A stretch of DNA of 64,000 nt from Candidatus Onthomonas avicola (lineage in GTDB: Bacteria > Bacillota > Clostridia > Oscillospirales > Oscillospiraceae): NCBI GenBank assembly GCA_018710845.1, contig DVJB01000071.1, forward strand, positions 1 to 64,000. Direction: 5' to 3'. Below, piece by piece: positions 17,299 through 25,767 of this stretch (its first letter is position 1; each line of letters begins with the position of its first letter). The notes below the pieces were generated by a model. The model saw only the letters and a program-made list of their open reading frames with translations, searched no databases and was not told the origin of the DNA. Both the position numbers and the translations under genes were made by a program.

Positions 17299-17350
17299 GT
17301 CGATATCTTTTTTGCAGATAAACATAATGGTGTTTGGGGGTGATTGCGCG

Positions 17351-17587
17351 ATGCGATTTCCAAACATCAGAAATCTTCGGGAGGACCGGGATTACCGGCA
17401 GCGCGAACTGGCCGAGGTCCTGCATGTATCTCAAAACACATACTCTCAATATGAAAACGGCGTCATCGAGTGGACCGCGGAGAAACTGATTCTGTTGGCG
17501 GATTTCTATCAGGTCAGCGTGGATTATCTGCTGGGCAGGACCCAAAATCCGCAGGTCAACCGTGCGCCGGCGGAGAAGAAGCCGTAA
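17351..17587 (+). CDS. XRE-family helix-turn-helix regulator
   Basis: A 78-aa DNA-binding protein: an HTH_3 domain over residues 5-60 (LREDRDYRQRELAEVL, then SQNTYSQYENG, then LADFYQVSVDYLLG) and a short basic tail. This size is typical of stand-alone Cro/CI-like repressors. ATG 17351 follows GGGGGTGA. A palindrome 53 bp upstream is a likely operator. Targets other than itself are unknown. Confidence 0.85.
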   Translation: MRFPNIRNLREDRDYRQRELAEVLHVSQNTYSQYENGVIEWTAEKLILLADFYQVSVDYLLGRTQNPQVNRAPAEKKP

Positions 17588-17611
17588 CGGCCCGCGGCAG
17601 GGCAGGCAGCA

Positions 17612-17652
17612 AAAGACGGCCCGGATGGGGAGGAGAATCCCATCTGGGCCGT
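17612..17652 (-). terminator. Terminator after obgE
   Basis: A 14-bp stem with one wobble, ACGGCCCGGATGGG / CCCATCTGGGCCGT (17616-17629 with 17639-17652); on the - strand it is followed by CTTTTG. It sits between the convergent XRE gene and obgE and may serve both. Confidence 0.7.
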
Positions 17653-17669
17653 AAGCGCATGTCGAAAAC

Positions 17670-18953
17670 TTATCTCTGATATTCAAATTGCAGGCCGTAA
17701 AGGTCTACGGTGTCCCCGTCGGCGATGCCCTCCGCCTCCAGCTGGTCAAACAGGCCGCTGGCGCGCAGCTTCTGGTCAAACCAGCTGCGCGACTCGTAGT
17801 CGCCGAAGTTGACCGACTCCATGAGCTGGTCAAGCCACGCCGCCTCGACGTGCCAGACGCCGTCCTCCTGCCAGATCTTGACCGGGCCGGCTGTCTCCAC
17901 CGGCGGGGCGGCGGGGGCGGTGTACTCCGGTTCGTAGTATTTCACCGGCGGCAGGTCGCGCAGGCGGCGGGCGATCTCCCACACCAGCTCGCGCACCCCC
18001 TGATGGGCCGCGGCGGAGAGCTCCAAACAGGCCAGCCCCTTTCCCTCGACATAGGCGCGGAAGCGGTCGATCTCCTCGCGGTCGTAGCACAGGTCGCACT
18101 TGTTGGCCGCGACGATCATCGGGCGGCTGGCCAGCTCGGGGGAGTACTGCTCCAGCTCGCGGCAGATGGCGTCAAAGTCCTCGATGGGGTCGCGCCCCTC
18201 GCTGCCGGAGACGTCCACCAGGTGGACCAGCAGGCGGCAGCGGTCGATATGACGCAGGAAGTCGTGCCCCAGGCCGGCCCCCTCGCTGGCCCCCTCAATG
18301 ATGCCGGGGATGTCCGCCATAACAAAGCTGACCCCTTCCTCCACCCAGACGACGCCGAGGTTGGGCATCAGGGTGGTGAAGTGGTAGTTGGCGATCTTGG
18401 GGTTGGCCTTGGAGACGACGGAGAGCAGAGTGCTCTTGCCCACGTTGGGAAAGCCCACCAGCCCCACGTCGGCCAGGAGCTTGAGCTCGAGGATGACCTC
18501 CCGCGTCTCGCCCGGGAGGCCCGGCTTGGCAAAGCGCGGCGCCTGGCGCGTCGGGGTGGCAAAGTGCTGGTTGCCCCAGCCGCCGCGCCCTCCGCGCGCG
18601 AGCACGAAGGGCTTGCCGTCGGACATGTCGCGGATCACCTCGCCGGTCTGCGCGTCGCGCACGACGGTGCCGGTGGGCACCTTGATGGTCAGGTCCGCCC
18701 CGTCCCGGCCGGAGCAGCGCGCGCCCGAGCCGTCCGCGCCCGCCTCGGCGGCATACTTGCGCCGGTAGCGGAAGTCCATCAGTGTGGTCAGGTGGTTGTC
18801 CGCCACCAGAATCACGTCTCCGCCGCGCCCGCCGTCGCCCCCGTCCGGGCCGCCGGCGGCGACATATTTCTCCCGGTGGAAGGCCACGGCGCCGTTGCCG
18901 CCCTTGCCGGCCTTGACGGTGATCTTCGCGGTGTCGACAAATGTGGAGGCCAT
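17670..18953 (-). CDS. obgE: Obg family GTPase
   Basis: A 427-aa ribosome-associated GTPase. The glycine-rich Obg fold covers residues 1-158 (GPDGGDGGRGGDVI), then the G domain with G1 GFPNVGKSTL, G3 DIPGIIEGA and G4 NKCDL, then a C-terminal OCT domain ending VDLYGLQFEYQR. It acts in large-subunit maturation and stress signalling. AAGGAGG precedes ATG 18953. It is the last gene of the rplU-prp-rpmA-obgE set, 72 bp after rpmA. Confidence 0.97.
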   Translation of the reverse strand: MASTFVDTAKITVKAGKGGNGAVAFHREKYVAAGGPDGGDGGRGGDVILVADNHLTTLMDFRYRRKYAAEAGADGSGARCSGRDGADLTIKVPTGTVVRDAQTGEVIRDMSDGKPFVLARGGRGGWGNQHFATPTRQAPRFAKPGLPGETREVILELKLLADVGLVGFPNVGKSTLLSVVSKANPKIANYHFTTLMPNLGVVWVEEGVSFVMADIPGIIEGASEGAGLGHDFLRHIDRCRLLVHLVDVSGSEGRDPIEDFDAICRELEQYSPELASRPMIVAANKCDLCYDREEIDRFRAYVEGKGLACLELSAAAHQGVRELVWEIARRLRDLPPVKYYEPEYTAPAAPPVETAGPVKIWQEDGVWHVEAAWLDQLMESVNFGDYESRSWFDQKLRASGLFDQLEAEGIADGDTVDLYGLQFEYQR

Positions 18954-19025
18954 AGGCCATCCTCCTTTCTCACGGTAGAAAAAACGCCCTGAACGTGCGT
19001 CCAGAGCGTCCTTCTAAGTCAGAGA

Positions 19026-19310
19026 TTACTGCGCCAGCTCGACAATGGAGACCTGCTTGCGGTCCTTGCCCTTGCGCTCGAACTTGACGGTGCCGTCCTT
19101 GAGGGCAAACAGGGTGTCATCCTTGCCCTTGCCCACGTTGACGCCGGGGTGGATCTTGGTGCCGCGCTGACGGACCAGGATGTTGCCGGCCAGGACGAAC
19201 TGGCCGTCCGCCCGCTTCACGCCCAGACGCTTGGACTCGGAATCACGGCCGTTCTTGGTGGAGCCGCCGCCCTTCTTGTGGGCGAAGAACTGGAGCGAAA
19301 TGTTCAGCAT
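19026..19310 (-). CDS. rpmA: 50S ribosomal protein L27 with Prp-cleaved extension
   Basis: A 94-aa L27. The N-terminus [18 protein letters not shown] carries the Bacillota extension that the protease Prp removes after the double Phe, exposing AHKKGG for the peptidyl-transferase centre. The Prp gene lies immediately upstream, 5 bp away. ATG 19310 is fixed by this conserved N-terminus; longer frames run through prp. Confidence 0.97.
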   Translation of the reverse strand: MLNISLQFFAHKKGGGSTKNGRDSESKRLGVKRADGQFVLAGNILVRQRGTKIHPGVNVGKGKDDTLFALKDGTVKFERKGKDRKQVSIVELAQ

Positions 19311-19315
19311 AGGTG

Positions 19316-19645
19316 TCACACCTCCATAACTGTGAGATAATCGGGGTATTGCTGCCGGAGCGCGGTCAGATAGACCATCATCCCGGTCAGCAGGTTCTGG
19401 CAGGTATACTCGTCCAGCTCGGACAAGCCGCCAGGCAGATGGAGGGAGAGATGGGGCTCTTCCGGCTCCACCTTTACCGCGGCCGCCAGGCCGAGCACAT
19501 CGTTGACGGTGCACTCGAGCAGCTGCAGGGCGCTGACCACCGTGTTGCAGATGAGGTCAGCCCCCTCCTCGGCATAGCCGCTGTGTCCCCGGACGTCTAC
19601 CGAGACGATCCGGGCGCCCTCCAGATGAAAGGCTACCGTGGTCAT
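19316..19645 (-). CDS. prp: Ribosomal-processing cysteine protease Prp
   Basis: A 109-aa protein of the YsxB/DUF464 family. The catalytic histidine is in [11 protein letters not shown] near residue 22 and the cysteine in [12 protein letters not shown] near residue 34. Prp trims the N-terminal extension of L27, encoded just downstream. Its ATG shares a base with the rplU stop (TGATG), so the two are translationally coupled. Confidence 0.95.
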   Translation of the reverse strand: MTTVAFHLEGARIVSVDVRGHSGYAEEGADLICNTVVSALQLLECTVNDVLGLAAAVKVEPEEPHLSLHLPGGLSELDEYTCQNLLTGMMVYLTALRQQYPDYLTVMEV

Positions 19646-19959
19646 CAGCCGACGACGATCTTGCTGACGGTGACCTTGGTGTAGGGCTGGCGGTGGCCCT
19701 GCGTACGCTTGTAGCCGCGCTTGGGCTTGTACTTGAGCACGCGAATCTTCTTGCCCTTGCCGTTTTTCACCACGGAGGCCTCGACCTTGGCGCCCTCCAC
19801 CACGGGAGTGCCGAAGGTGGCCTTCTCGCCGTCGACGATGGCCAGCACCTGGTCAAACGTGACATTGTCCCCGGCCTCGACAGGCAGCTTCTCGATAAAG
19901 AGGGTGTCACCCTCGGAGACCTTGTACTGCTTGCCGCCGGTCACGATAATAGCGGTCAT
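19645..19959 (-). CDS. rplU: 50S ribosomal protein L21
   Basis: A 104-aa L21 starting [18 protein letters not shown] and ending with the basic [16 protein letters not shown] region that contacts 23S rRNA. ATG 19959 matches the family N-terminus; a start at 19986 would add nine unrelated residues. It is first in the rplU-prp-rpmA-obgE operon, behind a structured leader and a consensus promoter. Confidence 0.97.
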   Translation of the reverse strand: MTAIIVTGGKQYKVSEGDTLFIEKLPVEAGDNVTFDQVLAIVDGEKATFGTPVVEGAKVEASVVKNGKGKKIRVLKYKPKRGYKRTQGHRQPYTKVTVSKIVVG

Positions 19960-19998
19960 GTTGCTTGCACCTCTTTCCTTCATCACGGGCTCGCTCTC

Positions 19999-20030
19999 AC
20001 GGGTGGACAGACCTGTCCCTTATAACCCGT
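19999..20030 (-). promoter_or_regulatory. Structured leader of rplU (L21-leader type)
   Basis: Nested inverted repeats inside the 5' untranslated region: outer ACGGGT (19999-20004) / ACCCGT (20025-20030) and inner GGACAG (20005-20010) / CTGTCC (20013-20018). The position directly after the promoter of an L21 operon fits an autoregulatory ribosomal-protein leader. The fold is seen in the sequence; the L21 ligand is inferred. Confidence 0.5.
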
Positions 20031-20046
20031 TCAAAGCGGCTGTATC

Positions 20047-20075
20047 ATTTTAACAGTCCGGAGGAACATTGTCAA
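20047..20075 (-). promoter_or_regulatory. Promoter of the rplU operon
   Basis: On the - strand: -35 TTGACA (20070-20075), 17-bp spacer, -10 TAAAAT (20047-20052). In the divergent region 19960-20365 this, the leader hairpin and the prs -10 box are the only features seen; 20076-20248 holds nothing recognisable. Confidence 0.8.
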
Positions 20076-20248
20076 CGAAGAACGGGAGATTTTTCGAAAT
20101 TTTTTCTGCAAACTGTGCCGGAACGATGGAAAAAGGCTGTCGAATTGACTATTTTGCCAGAAAGGGCGGATTTTAATTTGTGCAACAGGGAAATAACGAT
20201 ACCGGGCCAAAAAATAATTGAAAAAGACAGTGGATTTTCCGGCGGTGT

Positions 20249-20258
20249 TTGTTATAAT
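20249..20258 (+). promoter_or_regulatory. Extended -10 promoter of prs
   Basis: TG-T-TATAAT (TATAAT at 20253-20258, TG at 20250-20251), an extended -10 without a good -35, 107 bp upstream of prs. Confidence 0.55.
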
Positions 20259-20365
20259 GAAAGTAGAAAACGGTATGGAGTACGGAGTTCTTTTCACCTG
20301 TTTTCATGGACTGCAACGCGATTCCCGGCACAGAGAAAGATGACAAGCAGAGGAGCGTTTGAATT

Positions 20366-21358
20366 ATGATCTCTCACGGTAAAGACATTAAGATTTTCGC
20401 CGGCAACTCGAACATCCAGCTGGCCCGGGGGATTTGTGACGCGCTGGGCGTCCCCCTGGGCAACGCCGAGTGCGGCCAGTTCTCCGATGGGGAGAGCTAT
20501 GTCTCCTTTTATGAGACGGTCCGCGGCAGCGACGTGTTTCTGATCCAGTCCACCTGCGCCACCGGCAGCCGTTCGGCCGGGACCTACCGCTCGGTCAACG
20601 ACAATCTGATGGAGCTGTGCGTGATGATTGACGCGTGCAAGCGGGCCTCCGCCGGGCGCATCACCGCGGTGATCCCCTATTACGGCTATGCCCGCCAGGA
20701 CCGCAAGACCAAGCCCCGTGACCCCATCTCCGCGAAACTGACGGCAAACCTCCTGGTGAGCGCGGGCGTGAACCATGTGCTGACGATGGATATCCACTGC
20801 GCCCAGATCCAGGGCTTCTTTGACATCCCGATGGACAACATCCCCGGCGCGCCGCTGTTTGTGCAGTACTTCAAGGAGAAGTTTGCCGGCCGGGAGGACG
20901 AGACCATGGTTGTCTCGCCCGATGTCGGTTCGGTCGCCCGGGCCCGCGCCTTTGCCCAGAAGATGAACCTGCCGCTGGCGATCGTGGACAAGCGCCGCCA
21001 GAAGGCCAACTCCTCCGAGGTGAAGAACATCATCGGCGACGTGCGCGGCAAGAACGTCATCCTGCTCGACGACATGGTGGACACCGCCGGCTCCCTGTGC
21101 GGCGCGGCGCGCGCACTGATGGAGGACGGCGGGGCCAGGAGCGTCTCCGCCTGCGCCACGCACGGCGTGCTCTCCGGCCCGGCGCTCGAGCGGATTGAGA
21201 ATTCCGTGCTCGATGAGCTGCTCTTCCTGGACACCATCCCGGTGCCCCGCGGCGCGGAGGGCAGCAAGAAGATCAAGTACCTCTCGGTGGCCAATATGTT
21301 CGCCGACGCCATCAGCCGCATCTATCAGGAGGTATCTATCTCCACCATCTACGCGTGA
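20366..21358 (+). CDS. prs: Ribose-phosphate pyrophosphokinase
   Basis: A 330-aa enzyme making PRPP from ribose-5-phosphate and ATP for nucleotide, His and Trp synthesis. Visible motifs: FSDGESYV, MDIHCAQIQGFFDIP, SPDVGSVARARAFA, the flexible-loop region VDKRRQKANS, and the PRPP-binding loop VILLDDMVDTAGSL. AGAGGAG precedes ATG 20366. pth and mfd follow, an order common in Bacillota. Confidence 0.96.
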   Translation: MISHGKDIKIFAGNSNIQLARGICDALGVPLGNAECGQFSDGESYVSFYETVRGSDVFLIQSTCATGSRSAGTYRSVNDNLMELCVMIDACKRASAGRITAVIPYYGYARQDRKTKPRDPISAKLTANLLVSAGVNHVLTMDIHCAQIQGFFDIPMDNIPGAPLFVQYFKEKFAGREDETMVVSPDVGSVARARAFAQKMNLPLAIVDKRRQKANSSEVKNIIGDVRGKNVILLDDMVDTAGSLCGAARALMEDGGARSVSACATHGVLSGPALERIENSVLDELLFLDTIPVPRGAEGSKKIKYLSVANMFADAISRIYQEVSISTIYA

Positions 21359-21486
21359 GTGCGGCCCGGCGGTTCTCCGCCGGTCCGCTGGAGGAAATGA
21401 AATCGCCGCGCGCAGGCGCGCAGCAGGGGATGCCGGTCTGGCATCCCCTGTTAGCCGTGCCGCCGGCAGCGAGAAGGAGTAAACCA

Positions 21487-22086
21487 ATGTTGTTTCAAAG
21501 ACCGGAACAGGGCGGCGTGGAGTGGATTATCTGCTGCCTGGGCAATCCCGGGCGCGAGTACGACAACACCCGCCATAATGTCGGCTTTCTCACGGCGGAC
21601 GCGCTGGAAAAGCGCACCGGGGTGCCCATCCGCCGCATCCGCTTCAAGGCGCTCACCGCCGTGGTCACGCTCGGCGGACGAAAGACACTGCTGATGAAGC
21701 CCAATACCTTTATGAACCTCTCCGGCACCGCCCTGGCGGAGGCCGCCGCGTTTTACAAGGTGCCGCCGGAACGCTGCCTGGTGGTGGCCGACGACGTGAC
21801 ACTCGACCTGGGCAGGTTGCGCCTGCGCCGCAGCGGGTCCGCTGGCGGGCACAACGGCCTGAAGTCCATCATCAATATGCTCGGCACGTCGGATTTTCCC
21901 CGCCTGAAGATCGGCGTGGGGCAGAAGCCCCATCCCGACTACGACCTGGCGGCCTGGGTACTGGGCAAGTTCACCCCGCAGGAGCAGAAGGTGATCGCCC
22001 AGGCGGCGCAAAATGCGGCGGAGGCCGCGGAGTGCGTGCTCGCCCACGGCATGGATCAGGCGATGAACCGATATAATGGAGGATAG
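21487..22086 (+). CDS. pth: Peptidyl-tRNA hydrolase
   Basis: A 199-aa esterase that releases tRNA from dropped-off peptidyl-tRNA. Signatures: CLGNPGREYDNTRHNVGF with the catalytic histidine, KPNTFMNLSG, and GSAGGHNGLKSI. ATG 21487 follows AAGGAG; the longer in-frame form from 21355 overlaps prs and has unrelated sequence. mfd starts 50 bp downstream. Confidence 0.96.
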   Translation: MLFQRPEQGGVEWIICCLGNPGREYDNTRHNVGFLTADALEKRTGVPIRRIRFKALTAVVTLGGRKTLLMKPNTFMNLSGTALAEAAAFYKVPPERCLVVADDVTLDLGRLRLRRSGSAGGHNGLKSIINMLGTSDFPRLKIGVGQKPHPDYDLAAWVLGKFTPQEQKVIAQAAQNAAEAAECVLAHGMDQAMNRYNGG

Positions 22087-22136
22087 AAGCCCTGCCGCCG
22101 CTCCGGCGCAGCGGGCGCGGAGGACGGTGCACCTGT

Positions 22137-25100
22137 ATGAAATTGCTCAATGAAATCCTGTTCCGCCTGCCGGAGTACCGGGAGCTGACGGCGCATCTGG
22201 ACGCCGGGCGCTCCCCGGTGGCGGTGGCGGGGCTGTCTCCCGTCCACCGAGCGCATCTGGCCGCCGCTCTGGGGGCGCAGACCGGCCGGCCGGTGCTGCT
22301 GCTCTGCCCGGCGGAGCATGAGGCGCAGCGGCTGGCCGCGGACCTCGGCGCCCTCACCGGACAGGAGATCCCGGTGCTGATGGGACGGGAGTTTACCTTC
22401 CACGACGCCACGGTGAGCCATCAGTGGGAGCAGCGGCGGCTGGCCGTGCTCTACCGGCTGCTCAATGGCGCCTGCCCCTTCCTGATCGCCACGGTGGAGG
22501 CGCTGGTGCAGCGGACCATACCGCCCGAGACGCTCCGCTCCGCCGCTGTCACTCTGGAGACAGGGCAGACCTACGCCCTGCCCCGGCTGACTGCCCAGCT
22601 CACGGCGATGGGCTATGCCCGCTGTGACCAGGTGGAGGGGCCGGGGCAGTTTGCCCTGCGCGGCGGCATCCTGGATGTCTATTCCCCCGCCATGGCCGCC
22701 CCGGTGCGCGCCGAGTTCTGGGGCGACGAGGTGGACGCGATGGGCCTGTTTGACCCGTCCACACAGCGGCGGCAGGAAAATGTGTCCCGCGCGCTGCTGC
22801 TGCCGGCGGCGGAGACCCTTCCCCAGCTCGCCCCGGGCGGCGCGCTGGGGCTGGTGGAGGCGCTGGAGCGGCGTATTTGCCGTCTGGAGCGCGGCAAGCG
22901 GAGCGCGGGGACGGACACCCTGCTTGAGACGATGCGCCGCGACAGCGAGGCGATCGCCTCCCTGCGTGCCTTCCCGGCGGCGGACCGGTATCTCGACCTG
23001 ATCTATCCGGACTTTGCCTGCGCGGCGGACTATCTGGCGGTGGACACCCTCGTCCTCTGGGCGGAGAGCGGCCGCTGCCGGGAGGCGGCGGAGCACTATC
23101 TCTGGCGGATGACGGAGGACCTCGAGACGCTCAGTCAGTCCGGGACCATTTGGGCGGAGGGCGCGCGCTATGCCGCCGACTGGGGCGCTCTGGTGCGCCG
23201 GCTGACAAAGGAGTACCCCTCCGTCTTTTTGGAGAGCTTCCACACCTCCGCTGGCCCGGCGGACCCGGTGGCGCTGCTCTCCCTGCCGGCCAAGCAGCTC
23301 CCCTCCTTCGGCGCGAGCCTGGAGACGGCGGTCTCCGATCTGCGCCATTATCAGAAGGACGGGGCGGCCACCGTGGTCCTCTGCGCCTCGCAGGGGCGAG
23401 TGAAGGCCCTGCGAGACTTGCTGACAGAGCAGGACGTCCCGGCGGCGATCGACCTGGACCTGAAGGCGCTGCCCGGGCCGGGGGAGATCTACCTGACGGT
23501 AGGCGGCCTCTCGGCGGGGATGGAGTACCCCGGATTTGCCGTGCTCACCGAGGGGAAGGCCGCGCCCGAGCACAGGGCGCACACCGCCGGAAAGAAGAAG
23601 GCGACCAATCGGCAGAAGCTCCAGAGCTTTACCGACCTCACGCCGGGTGACCTGGTGGTGCACGAGATGCACGGCATCGGCCGCTTTGTCGAGCTGGTGA
23701 AGATGAAGATGGACGGCGTGGAGCGGGACTATATCAAGCTGGCCTACTCCGGCGGGGACACCCTCTATGTCCCGGCCACCCAGCTCGACCTGGTGAGCAA
23801 ATACATCGGCGGCGGGGAGGAGGCTAACGAGCGCACCCGCCTGTCCAAGCTCGGCGGTACCGACTGGGCCAAGGCCAAGGGTAAGGCGAGGAAGGCGACG
23901 CGGGAGATGGCCAAGGAACTAATCGCCCTCTACGCCGAGCGGCAGCGCCAGCCGGGCTACGCCTTTCACGCCGACGACCCGTGGCAGAAGGAATTTGAGG
24001 ACAAATTTGAATATCAGGAGACGGAGGACCAGATTCGCTGCGTCCAGGAGATCAAGGCGGACATGGAGCGGCCCATCCCGATGGACCGGCTGCTGTGCGG
24101 CGACGTCGGCTACGGCAAGACGGAGGTCGCCCTGCGCGCGGTGATGAAATGCGTGCTCGAGGGCAAGCAGGCGGCCATCCTGGTCCCCACCACGGTGCTC
24201 GCCAACCAGCACTATCAGACCGCTGTGCACCGCTTTGAGGGCTTTCCGGTCAAGGTGGCGGTGATCAGCCGTTTCCAGACCGCGCAGCAGACCAGGCGCA
24301 TTTTAAGCGAGCTGGAGCGGGGGCTGGTGGACGTGCTGATCGGCACGCACCGGCTGTTCTCCAAGGACATCCGCTTCCACGACCTCGGGCTGCTGGTGGT
24401 GGACGAGGAGCAGCGCTTCGGCGTCGGGCAGAAGGAGCGGCTCAAGGAGCGCACCCGCCAGGTGGACGTGCTCACCCTCTCGGCCACGCCGATTCCGCGC
24501 ACGCTGAACATGGCCCTCTCTGGCCTGCGCGATATGTCCAGCATTGAGGAGCCGCCGATGGACCGCCAGCCGGTGCAGACCTATGTGCTCGAGCACAACT
24601 GGTCCATGCTCGCCGACGCGATGAGCCGGGAGATCGGCCGCGGCGGCCAGGTCTACTACCTGCACAACCGGGTGGAGACCATCGCCGCCACTGCCGCGCG
24701 GATTCAGGAGATGCTGGGGGAGGAGGTCCGCGTGGGCCTCGCCCACGGCAAGATGGGCGAGGAGGAGCTCAACGCCGTCATGGGCCGCGTGGTGGACGGG
24801 GAGGTCCAGGTGCTCGTGTGCACCACCATCATCGAGACCGGCATTGACATCCCCAACGTCAACACCCTCATCATTGAGGACGCGGACAAGATGGGCCTGG
24901 CCCAGCTGCACCAGATTCGCGGCCGGGTGGGGCGCTCCTCCCGCCGGGCGTTCGCCTATCTGACCTACCGGCGGGGTAAGGTGCTCAGCGAGGTGGCCGC
25001 CAAGCGGCTGGCCGCCGTGCGGGAGTTTGCCGAGTTCGGCGCGGGCTTTAAGATCGCCATGCGCGACCTCGAGATTCGCGGCGCGGGCAATCTTCTCGGC

Positions 25101-25652
25101 GCGGAACAGTCCGGGTTTATGCTCTCGGTGGGCTATGACATGTACCTCAAGCCGCTGGAGGAGGCCGTGCTGGAAGAGCGCGGGGAAAAGCCGGTGCGCA
25201 CCGAGGGGGTCACGGCGGACCTGCTGGTGTCGGCCAATATTCCGGAGAGCTATATCCCCTCTGCCGAGCAGCGGATGGACCTCTATCGCCGCATCGCCCG
25301 GGTGCGCACGGAGGAGGACGCGGACGACATAGTCGATGAGCTGATCGACCGCTACGGCGAGCCGCCGCGGGCGGTGAACAACCTGATCTCCGTCGCCCTG
25401 CTGCGTTCGGCGGCCGCACAGGCGGGCATCACCGAGATCGGCCAGAAGGGGACGACGGTGAACTTCACCCTGCGGGAGGCGGACCTCCAGGCGGTGGCGC
25501 GGCTGTGCGCCGAGCCGGTGTTCCAGCGGCGCATCCTCTTCTCTCCGGGAGAGAAGATCGTCCTCGCCCTGCGCCTGCGCGCAGGAGAGGACGTGCTGGC
25601 CTGGTCAGAGCGGCTGGTGAAGGAATTTGCCAGGGCTCGGGAGAAGACATGA
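22137..25652 (+). CDS. mfd: Transcription-repair coupling factor
   Basis: A 1171-aa full-length Mfd. The N-terminal UvrB-like module spans about 1-350, the RNA polymerase interaction domain begins near LTPGDLVVHEMHGIGRFV (about residue 500), and the SF2 translocase has Walker A GDVGYGKTEVA (about residue 655), DEEQRFGV and SATPIPRTL, followed by a C-terminal TRCF domain. It removes stalled RNA polymerase and recruits UvrA. A class II UvrA at 59716 is a separate, stand-alone gene. Confidence 0.97.
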   Translation: MKLLNEILFRLPEYRELTAHLDAGRSPVAVAGLSPVHRAHLAAALGAQTGRPVLLLCPAEHEAQRLAADLGALTGQEIPVLMGREFTFHDATVSHQWEQRRLAVLYRLLNGACPFLIATVEALVQRTIPPETLRSAAVTLETGQTYALPRLTAQLTAMGYARCDQVEGPGQFALRGGILDVYSPAMAAPVRAEFWGDEVDAMGLFDPSTQRRQENVSRALLLPAAETLPQLAPGGALGLVEALERRICRLERGKRSAGTDTLLETMRRDSEAIASLRAFPAADRYLDLIYPDFACAADYLAVDTLVLWAESGRCREAAEHYLWRMTEDLETLSQSGTIWAEGARYAADWGALVRRLTKEYPSVFLESFHTSAGPADPVALLSLPAKQLPSFGASLETAVSDLRHYQKDGAATVVLCASQGRVKALRDLLTEQDVPAAIDLDLKALPGPGEIYLTVGGLSAGMEYPGFAVLTEGKAAPEHRAHTAGKKKATNRQKLQSFTDLTPGDLVVHEMHGIGRFVELVKMKMDGVERDYIKLAYSGGDTLYVPATQLDLVSKYIGGGEEANERTRLSKLGGTDWAKAKGKARKATREMAKELIALYAERQRQPGYAFHADDPWQKEFEDKFEYQETEDQIRCVQEIKADMERPIPMDRLLCGDVGYGKTEVALRAVMKCVLEGKQAAILVPTTVLANQHYQTAVHRFEGFPVKVAVISRFQTAQQTRRILSELERGLVDVLIGTHRLFSKDIRFHDLGLLVVDEEQRFGVGQKERLKERTRQVDVLTLSATPIPRTLNMALSGLRDMSSIEEPPMDRQPVQTYVLEHNWSMLADAMSREIGRGGQVYYLHNRVETIAATAARIQEMLGEEVRVGLAHGKMGEEELNAVMGRVVDGEVQVLVCTTIIETGIDIPNVNTLIIEDADKMGLAQLHQIRGRVGRSSRRAFAYLTYRRGKVLSEVAAKRLAAVREFAEFGAGFKIAMRDLEIRGAGNLLGAEQSGFMLSVGYDMYLKPLEEAVLEERGEKPVRTEGVTADLLVSANIPESYIPSAEQRMDLYRRIARVRTEEDADDIVDELIDRYGEPPRAVNNLISVALLRSAAAQAGITEIGQKGTTVNFTLREADLQAVARLCAEPVFQRRILFSPGEKIVLALRLRAGEDVLAWSERLVKEFARAREKT

Positions 25653-25685
25653 GCCGTCGGGGCTGTGAAACTTTCCCCTGTGGGA

Positions 25686-25714
25686 TTGTAATTTCCTTTC
25701 CTTTTTGATAGGAT
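25686..25714 (+). promoter_or_regulatory. Promoter of the acidic lipoprotein gene
   Basis: -35 TTGTAA (25686-25691), 17-bp spacer, -10 TAGGAT (25709-25714), 54 bp before ATG 25768. Confidence 0.5.
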
Positions 25715-25767
25715 AAGAGAAGCGTTCGGCGGCGGGCCGGCGGCCCCTGCCCCAGAGAAAGGAATGG

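Noticed and set aside
22056..23672. A 538-codon antisense frame over the start of mfd
   Set aside because: Mfd motifs on the + strand account for this DNA; no start signal or family match on the - strand.
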